NCBI GenBank assembly: GCA_023101885.1
Contig: JALPQD010000138.1
Coordinates: 3,510,489-3,574,488 of the forward strand
Reading direction: 5' to 3'
Length of the DNA stretch: 64,000 nucleotides
Source of the DNA: Typhlomys cinereus
Lineage: Eukaryota > Chordata > Mammalia > Rodentia > Platacanthomyidae
The notes under the pieces were generated by a model. It ran no database searches, was not told where the DNA came from, and worked only from the letters and a program-made list of their open reading frames with translations. Positions 11,640-22,162 of the stretch are shown one piece after another (positions within the stretch are counted from its first letter, which is position 1; every line of letters starts with the position of its first letter). Both the position numbers and the translations under genes were made by a program.

Positions 11640-11993
11640 CCACCAACCAGAGTCGCGGCCTCGAGACCAGAGCTCCCCAGGACCAAGTGGAGAACAGAAA
11701 CACACAACTCTCTTTAGGCCGAGTGAATTCTGAAGCCGTTTACTGAAACTTTTGTGACAGCTTTTATACAGAAAATTTTGGGGTAAAGAATGTTGCACCT
11801 ACAATAAACATAATTTTCTAATCAGCAAAATCACCTTCAGGGTGGACTTTTTTTTTTTTCAAGGAACCTAACCCATTGCTCGAGGGTTAAAGGCACTTAA
11901 CAGAAACATTCTTCCAGTATTTCCAAACCTATCTAATCTATAATGCTTCACCGGATAGTCATGGCCTGAGCCTACATAGTTGACATTTTTAAC
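11640..11993 (-). mobile_element. Probable degraded retroviral LTR, antisense
   Basis: On the minus strand it starts TGTCAACTATGTAGGCTCAG, then has a TATAAAAGC box, a cagtaaacgg polyA-like site and a GC-rich U5-like end (ctcgaggccgcgactctgg). It lies downstream, in the same orientation, of an RNase H-like relic, which supports a 3' LTR. No TSD found; the family is not named. Confidence 0.4.
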
Positions 11994-12026
11994 AGAGACT
12001 GCTTTTTTTAAAATACACAGAGGAGG

Positions 12027-12316
12027 GACTGACAGTCACAGTAGTGGTCCTAAGCTTAAGGGAAACACAGGAAAGGGTTCTGGGATATGCACCTGGGTCC
12101 TTGCACATCGTCAGAGAGGAGGACCCAGAGGAGAGTTTGGCATGCACAGTAAAGGATGCTCTGGGGATTGGGGGGGGGGGGAGAGGCACTGGGGGATAGG
12201 GAGGGAGGGGAGAGGGGAGGGGGGAGCAGGGGGGTCGGGGGAGGTGGAGGAAGGGAGGGGACCGGTGTACCTGTTAAGTTTGTATGAGCGGAAATAATAA
12301 TAATAATAAAAGAAGA
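12027..12316 (+). mobile_element. 5'-truncated L1 3' end with 17-bp TSD
   Basis: TSD aaaatacacagaggagg is perfect (12010-12026 and 12317-12333). The insert is L1 3' UTR only, with a long G-rich tract at 12168-12264, then cctgttaagtttgtatgag and an AATAATAAT tail. It is the same 3' end as the antisense copy at 2094-2867. It disrupts the older ERV relic. Confidence 0.85.
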
Positions 12317-12333
12317 AAAATACACAGAGGAGG

Positions 12334-13400
12334 AATGATCTTTTGATTTCAGTAAGGAACATATTTTACAATTAACTATAGGAGTCCCCAACACCCCATA
12401 AGTCCAAGCATGAGCTTTTGCTGTTGTCCTCTCCAGGTTGATCCTCTCGGTCAGGCAGGTTGACATGGGCAGCAGGCATGGCAGCAGGTTCTAACTTGGG
12501 AAGTTGTATGCAGCTCATGCAGTCTCTGCAATCCAAGCTTGAACCACGTCTCTAGGGGGGCCATGGCTTGGATATTCAAGGGCCATAAGTGCCTAGAGCG
12601 TGGTCTTGTTAATGGAACACTACTGAGATATGTACTGAAGAAAACACTTAAGCAATATAATTATTAAAAGAATAATTCCTCCTATAATAGCATCCTTCTA
12701 TTCCTTTAATAGTAAGGTTGCTTATGTCTTCCTTTGAGGAATTCCAGAAGTATATTGCCATCAGTTAGATGACCCATCTGTGAACCATGCGTTCTCCAAA
12801 CCTGGGGTCCAGTCAGGCCCCATATGCCATGGGTGTCTCTTTCAGGGCAGAGGCGATCATTGATGGGAGTGCACTCAAATGGTACATCTCTGTGATTTCT
12901 CATAAGAGTGCTGTTTGAGACAGGAAAGACACAGCCCCCTTTGCTTCTGACATGGATTCTCCCAGTTTGGATTGCAAATACCATCTCCAGGGGCAGTCTT
13001 GGCATCTAGACTTTCTGGTATGATGGTCTCTTCCTTGGTTTTCAGCCAGGATAAAGAGGGTATCACAGTTTCTTTTAAGGTTCTAGTGAACTGATAGCAT
13101 AATCTTATACTTCTGGAATTTCTGAGTTAGTAAATAGGTGGGAATCTTATCCACCTATGTTTTAAGACTTTTGAAGTTAATCTCTAATTTCTTTAAAATC
13201 AGTGCACACTTTTTGGCTAACAAGTCTACTTATTGTAAGTGACTAGACATGAAATCTCTATTTGGAATTTGACTTAAAGTTAAAAAGCAGGCTCTTCTCT
13301 AGATCCGAGAGCAGGAAGCTATTCCCAAAAAAAACCCTAAGAGCAGGTAAAGAGCACTTCTAATTCCCAAAAGAATTTTTCCTGCCCGAGGCAAAACTTG
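12334..13400 (-). pseudogene. Broken endogenous retrovirus internal region with RNase H-like motif
   Basis: On the minus strand, 12790-12767 encodes AWFTDGSS, which resembles the start of retroviral RNase H. The frame then hits a stop two codons later, and an upstream stop also breaks it. The region holds no long intact frame. The LTR-like segment at 11640-11993 lies on its 3' side. The viral class cannot be fixed; the remaining bases match nothing I recognise. It is clearly non-functional. Confidence 0.4.
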
Positions 13401-14030
13401 AATTATCTAGGAGAGAGTGTTTAGCCCCTGTTCATGGGCATTATTGTGACATTACAAGAAATTCCTAGCACCTGCCCATGGGGTTACTGTGACCTTCCCA
13501 GGGAACAGGCTTTAGGCCTGAACTGGGAAGAAACGCCAAGGCCTGACAATTCCCATATTTTTCCTTATTTCTTTTACATAAAGCCATGTCCTTATCCCAA
13601 AAGATGTTTCTTTGCATCCATCCATCTTTTCCAAACTGAGACATATTCTACCAGATTGGCTGGATAGGGACGCGGCACTCTTTGGTGTTTCAACTTCATG
13701 AGTATAGAGCATTATTATCACTTATTATCATTACTATCACAAAGTGGGCTTCCAAACAGCAATTTTTTCTAGAATATTAAAGAGCTCTATGACTTGAAAT
13801 AACCAAACACAACTCAAAAAAGTACTTTATATCTTTGATCACGAATACCTCCCTTCTTTGGCTTTCCTCCTTATTTTCTTTTTCAATAAAAAAGCCATGA
13901 AGCCACTCTTCAAGCTACGTCAAGGGTGTATTGCCTTCTGAATTGCCTCTCCTCTTGGTCTTTGTGCTTAAAATTCTATGTTGAAAGTATCTTTCAATAA
14001 ATTCTAACTCTGCTTTATAAAAAGGCAATG
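13401..14030 (+). mobile_element. LTR-like sequence with a duplicated U3-type motif
   Basis: Two adjacent imperfect copies of about 44 bp (13421-13464 and 13465-13508) share catggg..ta.tgtgac.tt and may be enhancer-like direct repeats. Two AATAAA sites (13884 and 13998) follow in LTR-like order, the second followed by ctaactctgctttat. No boundaries or TSD could be set. Confidence 0.35.
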
Positions 14031-14478
14031 AATTAATTCTAGCCTACTCCCTAACAATATGAAATTGTTTTCTGTCATCTGCCCTTTTTTCTATTTATAG
14101 CTTAGAAACTTTCAAATCAAAACTCCTTGATTTAATAATATCTGAGACCATAAGAAAACTTCTCTAAGCAATTTGGGTAGTAGAGTGCTTACCTAGGACA
14201 TATGAAGCCCCAAGTTTGATGCCTAGACACAACATGTTCAAACCAGGCATATCAGGACACCCCTGAAATCCTAGCACTCAGAAGTTCAAGGTCACTCTCA
14301 ATTACATAGTAAGCTCAAGTACTCTGTGTGTGTGTGTGTGTGTGAGCTTGTGCTCAAAGAATGGCTTATATACCAGCCAAGGTCTACTCCACGATAAAGC
14401 ACTATGCTCAATAATATCCATCAGAAAAGTAGACTGAAGATAATCCCTCTATTCATTTACCTTTTAAAAATAATCTGT
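14031..14478. other. AT-rich unassigned sequence with a B1-like fragment
   Basis: 14240-14320 resembles a diverged B1 (cctagcactcagaagttcaa), followed by a short (TG)9 at 14325-14343. Confidence 0.35.
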
Positions 14479-14735
14479 CTGGAGCTGCAGAAATGACTCA
14501 GGAGTTAAGTCTGCCTTGCAAGTAGAAAGTCCTGAGTTTGGATCTGGATTCCATACAGTATGTTCCCCCAGGTGGGAAATGACTGCAGCCTGTACTTTCG
14601 ATCCTGGAAAACAGAGCTGGGAAACTCCAGAGCAAAGCAAATAGGAGGTAGAAGCAATCTGGGGTGATTCCCAAAGTCAACCTTAGACCTCCACAGGCAC
14701 ATGCAGTGCCCTGTGATACACTCAGGCACACACAC

Positions 14736-14790
<55 letters not shown>
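14479..14790 (+). mobile_element. Older Dip-like SINE with long (CA)n tail
   Basis: Head ctggagctgcagaaatgact, body ccagagcaaagcaaatagg and ggggtgattcccaaagtc; ends in about 30 CA units (14729-14788, one CG interruption). Confidence 0.75.
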
Positions 14791-14791
<1 letters not shown>

Positions 14792-16649
14792 AGGCTGAAT
14801 ATAGATGTCAAAGCATTAATCTATTCATAGTCCACACATAATATAGATTAAACCTAAGCCTTCATACCTAAGACTTAAATTTTTGTCAAGAAGCATAGCT
14901 GATATATATAATAGCTGGACATCTCTAACCCTATACTGATGTGGTGGGGCAAAGATCAAGGGCTCAAGGTGTTCCTCAGCTACACAACTAGTCAAGTGTT
15001 TACATGAGCATCTTTTAATTTAATTACAAAGCTCTATCCAGCAGCCACCACTACATGGGTGAGGATGGAATTTGGCTGAGACATTGAAGGAAATTCTACT
15101 TCCCAGAGAAGTAGCCTGAGGGACAGCACAGTTAAACAGTTGTCTAAGTGGAATGTTGATGAGGAGACACTGCCAGACCTCTGACCGGAATTTCTTATGC
15201 AATAAACACTCACCCAATATATAGTGAGCCTGTGTCAAGCACTTCCTTAACTCATTAAGGAGGGGAGCAGAATCCCGAAGGACCTGAGACAAGGACACAG
15301 TGTAAAAAGAGTTGTCGAGATACTGTAGAGGAATGTATGACTAGACGAACCTCTAGGAGTTACCTTTTGTCCAAAGGGAAAAAAAATTTGCCACTTACTG
15401 ATCTTCCTTGGCTTTTAATATCTTAACTTCAAGGATCTGGGAACAACTCACAAAAAAAGGTAGCTCTCCATAGGCCATAGTCAACAAGTTTTTTTTTTCC
15501 TGCTGCACCAAAGAGAGCAGGTATTTCCAGATTTCTAGGTCACGTGATCTCCGTTGCATGAATCTTAAGTTCAGCTGTTGCAATGTGAAAGCTGCTGCAA
15601 GCAGTAATGAGTGTACACACTTACTTTCCTGGCAAAATATGCAGTGACTAGACAGAGGTCCCCCCCAAAGAACAATGATCCTTAAGTCACCAGGTTAAAC
15701 AATCCTGCAAGCTCAGTTCTGAAGTTAGTAGACCATGCTGTTGCTTTATTTCCAAGTTTCAATGACTTTTTTTCAAATAGTACCCAGAACTTTAGATAGT
15801 AAGTTCTACACTTCCCACCCTCCAAATAAGAGCTTTATCTCTCTGAGACTCATTGGTCTTTATAGACTTCAGGTAAGAAATAATTTAGGCTCTACTTAAA
15901 ACAAAGCAAAATAAAAATAGCTACAAATTGCTAAGAAAAGCCTTTCTTGGTATTTTCCATCTTTGGCTTGCTTTCTGGAGAAAAGCAATTGTGAGCCACG
16001 CAGTATTTTTCCACTATGTGGACTCTTTACCAGAACCAATTTCCAGAAAGAAATAGAGAGCTGATAGGAAGGCACAGAGGACTCTCACGAGTGCATGACA
16101 TCAGAGGCTTCCAAGAGATGGACCATCCCTGTGTGGAAGCGAGGTCATAACAATACCATCCACCCCAAGAAGACAGAGCCCATGAAACACCTGAGACCCT
16201 CTGGCCCTCATGCCTCGCAGCACTGACAGATCAAAAGCAGAGAGATGCCCAGTTGAGACTCCCATCTAAGCTATGCTTTAAAAAAAAAAGCCAAAAGATG
16301 ACCACAGTCCATTTCAATACGTGGAAATTTGCTGGAATAATCACAAGAAGACATTCCCATGGGTCCTGATTCTAGCAGGGTTATAATTAGGTTGTAAACT
16401 TGCTCGTTGAGCTCGTGTCCTATCCAATAAGAAGGTTCTTACAAGTTTTCATGAACTCAAATGTTTACAGCTTCTGCAATCTAAATACTGCACTTGCCAA
16501 CTGCACACATCCTACTGCTCATTCTGGAGAAGTTGTACCATGTCAAGGGGAGATGCTGACATATGAAACGCATGGTGGGTGTTACAAAGGACATATACAG
16601 GAAGTGTTCCAAGACACAGTCTAGTGTGACGGAGTCAGGCGTGCCACAC
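14791..16649. other. Unassigned intergenic sequence
   Basis: No gene and no recognised repeat. Contains several A- or T-runs (15491-15498, 16279-16288). Confidence 0.35.
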
Positions 16650-16865
16650 AGTAGGCATTGCTGAAATGGAATGCCTTTGACTGGGTAATTTATAAACAGC
16701 TGACAGTTATTTGGCTCATAGTTCTGGGAGGCCATTAAGTACAAGTTCAAGGGAACAAAAGAATGAAACAATAAGACTGTTCTAGAGGAGAGGAAGAAGT
16801 CGAGCTTGGAACCACTTCTGAGATCGAGGCACCAGCCCACTGAGGAGGACAGAGCCTACCAACGT

Positions 16866-17010
16866 CTTAGAGGTGAGGCATAGTGGTGCCCCCGCGTCCT
16901 CCCAACACTGGAGATACAGTGGCAGAAGATTCACTGCAAGTCTGAATCCTCATCTACATGGCAAGTTCCAGGCCAGAGAGGGCTGCAGAATGAGACCTTG
17001 TTTCAATAAT
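16866..17010 (+). mobile_element. B1-like SINE, diverged
   Basis: aggcatagtggtgcccccgc, cccaacactggagatac, gagaccttgtttcaataat. Confidence 0.6.
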
Positions 17011-17019
17011 AACACTAGA

Positions 17020-17324
17020 GGGGCTGGAGAGGTGGCTCAGGGGTTAAGCCTCTGCCTTGCAGGCGGAAGGTCCTGAGTTTGGATACTAGACCCCACGAAT
17101 AGACACTGGGCGGAAGCGGGGGCGCCCTGCATTTCTGGTCCTGGTAGGGCGGAGCCTGTGAATCCCGGGGCAGAATAAACAAGGAGGAGGTGGAGGCGGT
17201 CCATGGTGGTTCCCGAATTTGCCCGTGGTTCTACACACACACACACACACACACACGCATACACACACAGTTGAATAAATAATAAATAATTAAAAATAAA
17301 AAAATTAAAAATAATAATAATAAC
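17020..17324 (+). mobile_element. Young Dip-like SINE
   Basis: Head ggggctggagaggtggctca, GC-rich body, CA run and aataaataat tail. A short TSD aacactag occurs at 17011-17018 and 17325-17332. Confidence 0.8.
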
Positions 17325-17332
17325 AACACTAG

Positions 17333-17500
17333 GGCTGAGGAGCTAGCTCAGGGGTTAAAGCTGTTGCCTCGCAAGCAAAAGGACCTGAGTTCAAATCCCC
17401 AGATCCCATGTAAAAATTGTTGGTGGATATGGCAGTGGCCTGAAACTCTGGCCCAAGAAGGTGGAGGTGGGAAACCCTAGAGCACTAGCACACAGGGGGA
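17333..17500 (+). mobile_element. Older Dip-like SINE, truncated
   Basis: ggctgaggagctagctcagg, gagttcaaatccccagatcc and ggtggatatggcagtggcct; lacks the CA tail. Confidence 0.7.
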
Positions 17501-17545
17501 TTAACTCTGAACTTTGAAGACACATTCAAACCACAGCAACTACGG

Positions 17546-18732
17546 AAGTAAGCAAGCCACGTGTCGGCAATTTCATAAATAGCAAACAGAACAATAAAAG
17601 CATCATGGTTCTGCTGAACTTTATGCCAAATTAAGTCTAAAGATCACATGGGAAACAGGATAAGATAACGAGGAAGGAAGGAGGGCTAGAAAATCTGTTG
17701 CCCTCTGGCCACTACCTATCAAGCAGAGCTGTAAACCCCAGGGTGAAGCTTTCTTCAACACTCTTAGCGCAACTTCTGGCAGATCAGAATTCTCCTCTAG
17801 CTCCTCCATTCTGTCCTGCTTCAGCAGAACTTACATGGCTTCTCCTGACAGCTGAATAATTGTTTTTTTCAGATTCTAGAAACTCACAAGCAGGAGGCAA
17901 TCTGTTTAAAAAATAATAATGTGATCAGTGATGCGTTGATGGATCAGGAAATCAGAATTAAAGGATTCCTGTGGCTTAAGCCAAGATCACATTTAGGTCT
18001 TCACTATTTCTCCAGCAGGATCACATTTCTATGTCTCCCTGCGGTGTCTGGTTTCATATACTACTTTGAGGAATGAACATGCAACATGCTATTTCTGTTG
18101 TACACTGTAGCAAGTGTGCCATAAATTAAGAGGTCACTCAACATATTCTGATTCAAACATGGTTTACCACAAAATCTCAGGCTATTTAAGAAAGGAAAAG
18201 TCACTTAAAAGAATTATAGAAAGGAAGAAGATGGGAAAACGTGTCTAAGTCTCCGTTGGAAAGCAGCTCTTCAAGAGAAGGGCTAATAAATGCTGAATGA
18301 CTGCAGGGCCCCCATATGATACTTATATTATAAAAACAGGAAAGCTAGCCTTTGAGACAAAAATGAGGATATTTGCACAGAAAGGTTGGCAAAAGATTTT
18401 TCAAAATTCCTAGTTGTCTTAAGTAAACCTGAGTGGTTGTAGTTAGGTAATTACAGGTTGTGCTTTTATCTGTGAAATCCAAATATATTTATTTAGCATA
18501 CAGCCAACAATTGCAGAAAAACATCAGACCAGGAAAAGGATCTCAGGGTTACATGACGTGAGAAGGGACTCCACTCTTTCCCTTTCATTTCAATAAACAG
18601 AGAAGAAAAATGGTGTGACTTATAGAAAGAAGACAATAAGCTCTCACAGTGAACGCACTGTGAAATCATGTGACACATAAGATGAACAACTAACTCCTCT
18701 TAACAAGCCTGCAATTCTGTTGCTTTAAAGGT
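17546..18732. other. Unassigned intergenic sequence
   Basis: No gene or recognised repeat; generally AT-rich. Confidence 0.35.
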
Positions 18733-18734
18733 TA

Positions 18735-18990
18735 ATATAGGGGCTGCAGTGATAGCTCAGGGGTTAAAACTGAACCTGAGTTCAAATTCCAGATCCCATG
18801 TAAAAACTTATGAGCAGAAATGCAGTGGCCTGCACTTCTGGCCTTGGAAGAGGGAACCTGGGAAACCCCAAAGCAAAACAAAAAGGAGTAAAGCAATTTA
18901 GGGTGATTTCCAATGTCACCCTTGAACCTCCACAGTCACACACTGCACTCTCTGATATACACACACATACACATAAATAAAAAAATAGAG
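18735..18990 (+). mobile_element. Older Dip-like SINE
   Basis: ggggctgcagtgatagctca, gagttcaaattccagatccc, ccccaaagcaaaacaaaaag, CA tail and cataaataaaaaaa. The anticodon-loop part of the head is deleted. Confidence 0.75.
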
Positions 18991-19550
18991 CTCAATATAT
19001 GTAAGAAAAATAAAGAGTGAGCTCACCTGAAAATAACCAGTAGGCAATAGCTTCAAAACATATCTGCCAATCTCAATAGTCTTCTCAAAGGACAGGCCAG
19101 ACATAGTACCTTACTTCAAAGGCTGGGCAGAAATGACCCTGGGACTTGCACTAAAAGGACACAGCTTCTGCCTGGGTGTGTGGCCACTCTCAGGGACCCG
19201 TCCTTCAGAACCCAGGGACATTCAAGTGTCCCAGCCAGTAGCCCCCGACTACACCCCCAAAAGGTACATCCACCCGTCATGAGGCATAAGTCTGCATTAT
19301 GATTTCAGTCCGCCAGCCTGGACCCCGGCACCAGTGCAGAGCAACCCTGTGTCTACGTTCCTGACCCACAGGAACTGCCCAAAGTAGCAAGGCAAAAATG
19401 ATTCAAGCCTCTAAGTTTCGGAGATAATTTGTTTCACAGCCACAGATAAGCTAGTAAAATAACCCAGAATGTACATGGTTCAAATATGGAAGTTTTTTTT
19501 TTCCTAAGAAAAATAACCCTTCTATAAATCAATACTAATTTCACCCTCCA
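18991..19550. other. Unassigned intergenic sequence
   Basis: No gene or repeat recognised. Confidence 0.3.
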
Positions 19551-20550
19551 TTTAATAAGGTTAGACATATATAATTAAATTTCATCGATGCGAACCTTTC
19601 CAATGTGAAATTTGGGATCAATCAGACTGTAAATGTCAGCTGAGCATCATAAAGGTAATCTAGCAAAGTGAGACCCATGTACAAAGAAAACAACACTGAA
19701 GCTAATTAATAAATTGCTCCCAAGTGGCTCCAAAGCCAAGCATTTCCCAAACAGAAAGTCTCCCAATTATTGACTGTGAGCAAGCACACTATGCCTTAGC
19801 GCTTCCCCATCACCGTTTACATACCAAGTAGTTTAAATCCCAGTCGGCAAATCAATCAGTATGGATAACATAAATCTTGCATGCAAGTGCGCTTTATTTC
19901 TGATATTTTTGCCCTCGTCTTGGGTTCCTGCCAGTGTGGAATGATACTCGGTAGCAATTTTTACATGATCAGCGTTTACCCAAATGAACAAACAACAATG
20001 AAGCATATGAAGATGACTGACTCAATTTACTTTTCCTCTGCTCACATTTTGCTCTTCCTCATGATTAGTTCACCAATCATTGGTGTTTCACTGTATTTCC
20101 ACACTTGTGCCTCACTTAAATACAAGAACAAGGTTTCTTCCTTATATAACTGGTCCCCTGTGGTACAGACACGGCAGCTTCATCTCTGGGCCTGCTAAGC
20201 AGCAGGTGAAAGAGAATGGCAGGTGCCCTGGGCTGTGCCCTGTAGCACCCCAATTTTGTCACAGGGCTCATACAGAGCCGATTTGACTGCTCTTCATTCT
20301 GTCATAGCCGGCAATTTTCAACTTGATTTCCAGAAAGTATAGAGATAGGCGTCTGCTTTTAAAACAGAGAAATAAGAGCTAATTTGTTTCCTCCCTGCTT
20401 AAGTGGACAGCCATCTTAGACATTTTTGCTTTACTGTTGATGTTCACATTTACACTTCTTAGTGAGTTGAAATTTTAAAATATTTACCTACAAGTTTAGT
20501 AACTGACTTTGACACTAAGCAGCTCACTCAGCAGCACATAGCTATTCCAT
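19551..20550. other. Apparently repeat-free stretch 3' of FDX1
   Basis: High-complexity AT-moderate sequence without any SINE, L1, LTR or microsatellite that I can recognise. It contains several TAATTA-like and ATCAATCA-like words (aagctaattaataaattg; caaatcaatcagtatg). It could be a conserved non-coding element or part of a long FDX1 3' UTR; nothing in the sequence decides. Confidence 0.35.
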
Positions 20551-20593
20551 ATATGTTTACATTTAGTCATTACTTAACAGGAGATAGCTACTG

Positions 20594-20925
20594 GTGTCAA
20601 CTTGCCAACTGGAGGCTTCAGTTCTGGGCACATTTGTAAAGAATTAGTAGTTGAATTAAGCCTAAAGCAAGCCTGCAGATTGTCTAAGTGAAAGGGAAGA
20701 CCCAGCCCATGTGGGTGGATTCGTTCCCTGGGGAGGTGGGTGAAATGGAAGGAACTGGTTGGTGGCATTCTTGGGCACAGACAGACATGCTGCCTGGCAA
20801 GAGAAGTCTGCCCCTCTTTCAGCGGTGGTGTGGATATGGTGTGGCCAGTCCCCTCGGCCACATATTGATCTGAACTCTCCTACCAATCTAGATTGAGAAC
20901 TGTAACCAGACAACCATAAGCCAGC
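20594..20925 (+). mobile_element. LTR-like repeat, family 2, sense
   Basis: Starts ctggtgtcaacttgccaact; shares cccatgtgggtggattc, cagacatgctgcctggcaag and gagaactgtaaccagacaac with the sense copy at 62524-62840 and the antisense copies. Confidence 0.6.
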
Positions 20926-21480
20926 ACAGAACCGTTCCCATAAGCCCTTGGGTTGTGTTTATGGGCAATGCTAATTCGCTGCACACGCCTGCCGCCTGTG
21001 GCTCAAGTCTGACACCGTCTCAAGGACAGCTCAGCTGAGGCCTCCCTGTTTCTAGGTTCTCACCATTACCAAAGGAAGAATTCACAGCCATGACCAAATA
21101 AGGAATTACGGAAAATGTTTTATTACAGGGCAAAAAGTTCACATTGAAAGAGCCAAGGCAGCTTCTCCAAAGAGCTGCGACATGGGGTTGTGGGCAGCGT
21201 CTCATGGGCAAATTTGAAAGGAGAGGAAGACTATTCATAAGTTAAGGCAGGTAGAGAGGTCCCAAAATAAGGCAAGATTTTCCCGAACAGGGTTTAGTTC
21301 CCACTTGCACCCTCAGATGAAGTTTTCGGATGTCACTGTGTTGGGGTGAAGGGAGCGGGAACTCGCTCGGATAAGACAGAGAAGCGCGAGAATGAAGTAA
21401 AGGACAGCAGCCTGGGGGGCCACGCGGGGCCCCACTAGCTTTCAACAGTCTCGCGCACACTGCTGTGTGTAGTGCTGAAC
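20926..21480 (-). mobile_element. Possible LTR, antisense
   Basis: The minus strand contains gccctgtaataaaacatttt, a polyA-signal context, then ccttatttggtcatggctgt, reminiscent of R/U5 in rodent ERV LTRs. CpG density is moderate upstream. No TSD or TG/CA ends found. If this is not an LTR it could be distal FDX1 3' UTR. Confidence 0.35.
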
Positions 21481-21736
21481 GGCTCAGAGCTCCCAGCTGT
21501 GTCCACTGCCAGACACTAGGGACAGCGCCTGTCCCCCTCGGCCTGTCCAGTTCAGTAAGTTCTCTGCAGTATCTCTGATTTCAGTCTGGCGAGAACTTAG
21601 GTAAACCTTGCAGCACCACGGATGAAGTCGATCTAGTACAGATTTCCTTGCTATAGGGCTCTAAACACGCTATGTTACACTCAATCTCGCCACGTGAAAC
21701 AAGGGTGATAACACTTCTTCGGCCCAGCTTTAAGCT

Positions 21737-21738
<2 letters not shown>

Positions 21739-21772
<34 letters not shown>
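21739..21772 (+). repeat. (CA)n microsatellite
   Basis: About 16 uninterrupted CA units. Confidence 0.95.
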
Positions 21773-21774
<2 letters not shown>

Positions 21775-22036
21775 TTCCAAGGTTAACATTTTGCTCCAGT
21801 CACCAAGGACACTGAAGATTAACTATATAAGTATTCATCATGACAGCTATCCTAGGAATGACATTTTTATAATTTAGCCAAAATAAAAACTACAAATTTT
21901 CAGGACCAATTGAAGCTAGATAAGGTAAATTAAAATATTAAAGCTACTTATAATAAATCCATTCATGTAAGTTCTCATTTAATTATACTGAGAAATAATT
22001 ATAAAAATATAGGTAAAAATCTCATGAAAATATTTC
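21775..22036 (-). other. AT-rich sequence immediately 3' of FDX1
   Basis: AT-rich, no recognised repeat and no open frame. It is either part of a longer FDX1 3' UTR or the downstream polyadenylation region. Confidence 0.4.
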
Positions 22037-22042
22037 TTTATT
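22037..22042 (-). terminator. Polyadenylation signal AATAAA five bases after the FDX1 stop
   Basis: On the minus strand the stop codon is followed by GCTCC and then AATAAAG. Downstream sequence is T-rich (minus strand of about 21995-22025), so cleavage here is possible and would give a 3' UTR of only a few tens of bases. Longer 3' UTRs are likely too, because vertebrate FDX1 transcripts are known to be long. Further minus-strand AATAAA copies, such as 21123-21118, may be repeat-derived. Confidence 0.55.
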
Positions 22043-22047
22043 GGAGC

Positions 22048-22162
22048 TCAGGAATTCTTGCCCATGTCGACAGACTGCCTGACGTCAGCCACGGCTTCAG
22101 GAACTTGAACGGTCATATTGTCCATCTCCTTGGTCAAGCAGACTTGGCAGCCCAAGCGTGAC
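22048..22162 (-). CDS. FDX1: FDX1 coding exon 4 with stop codon
   Basis: The acceptor is ctgcgcag|GTC after a CT-rich tract. The 115 nt complete Arg146 (AG+G), encode [19 protein letters not shown] with the fourth cluster ligand Cys151, and end VDMGKNS and TGA at 22050-22048. Pro167 (QVPEAV) matches the conserved C-terminal proline needed for folding in adrenodoxins. Confidence 0.98.

Larger units (their letters stand above)
16650..17545 (-). mobile_element. MaLR LTR fragment, antisense, split by three SINEs
   Basis: Left part 16650-16861 has the antisense MaLR signature (tttgactgggtaatttataa, ggctcatagttctgggaggc). The matching far end (gaagacacattcaaaccaca) appears only at 17516-17535. Between them lie a B1-like SINE (16866-17010), a young Dip-like SINE and an older Dip-like SINE. 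Confidence 0.65.

Noticed and set aside
12056..12466. 136-codon minus frame, Pro/Ser-rich
   Set aside because: It runs through the L1 G-rich tract in antisense.
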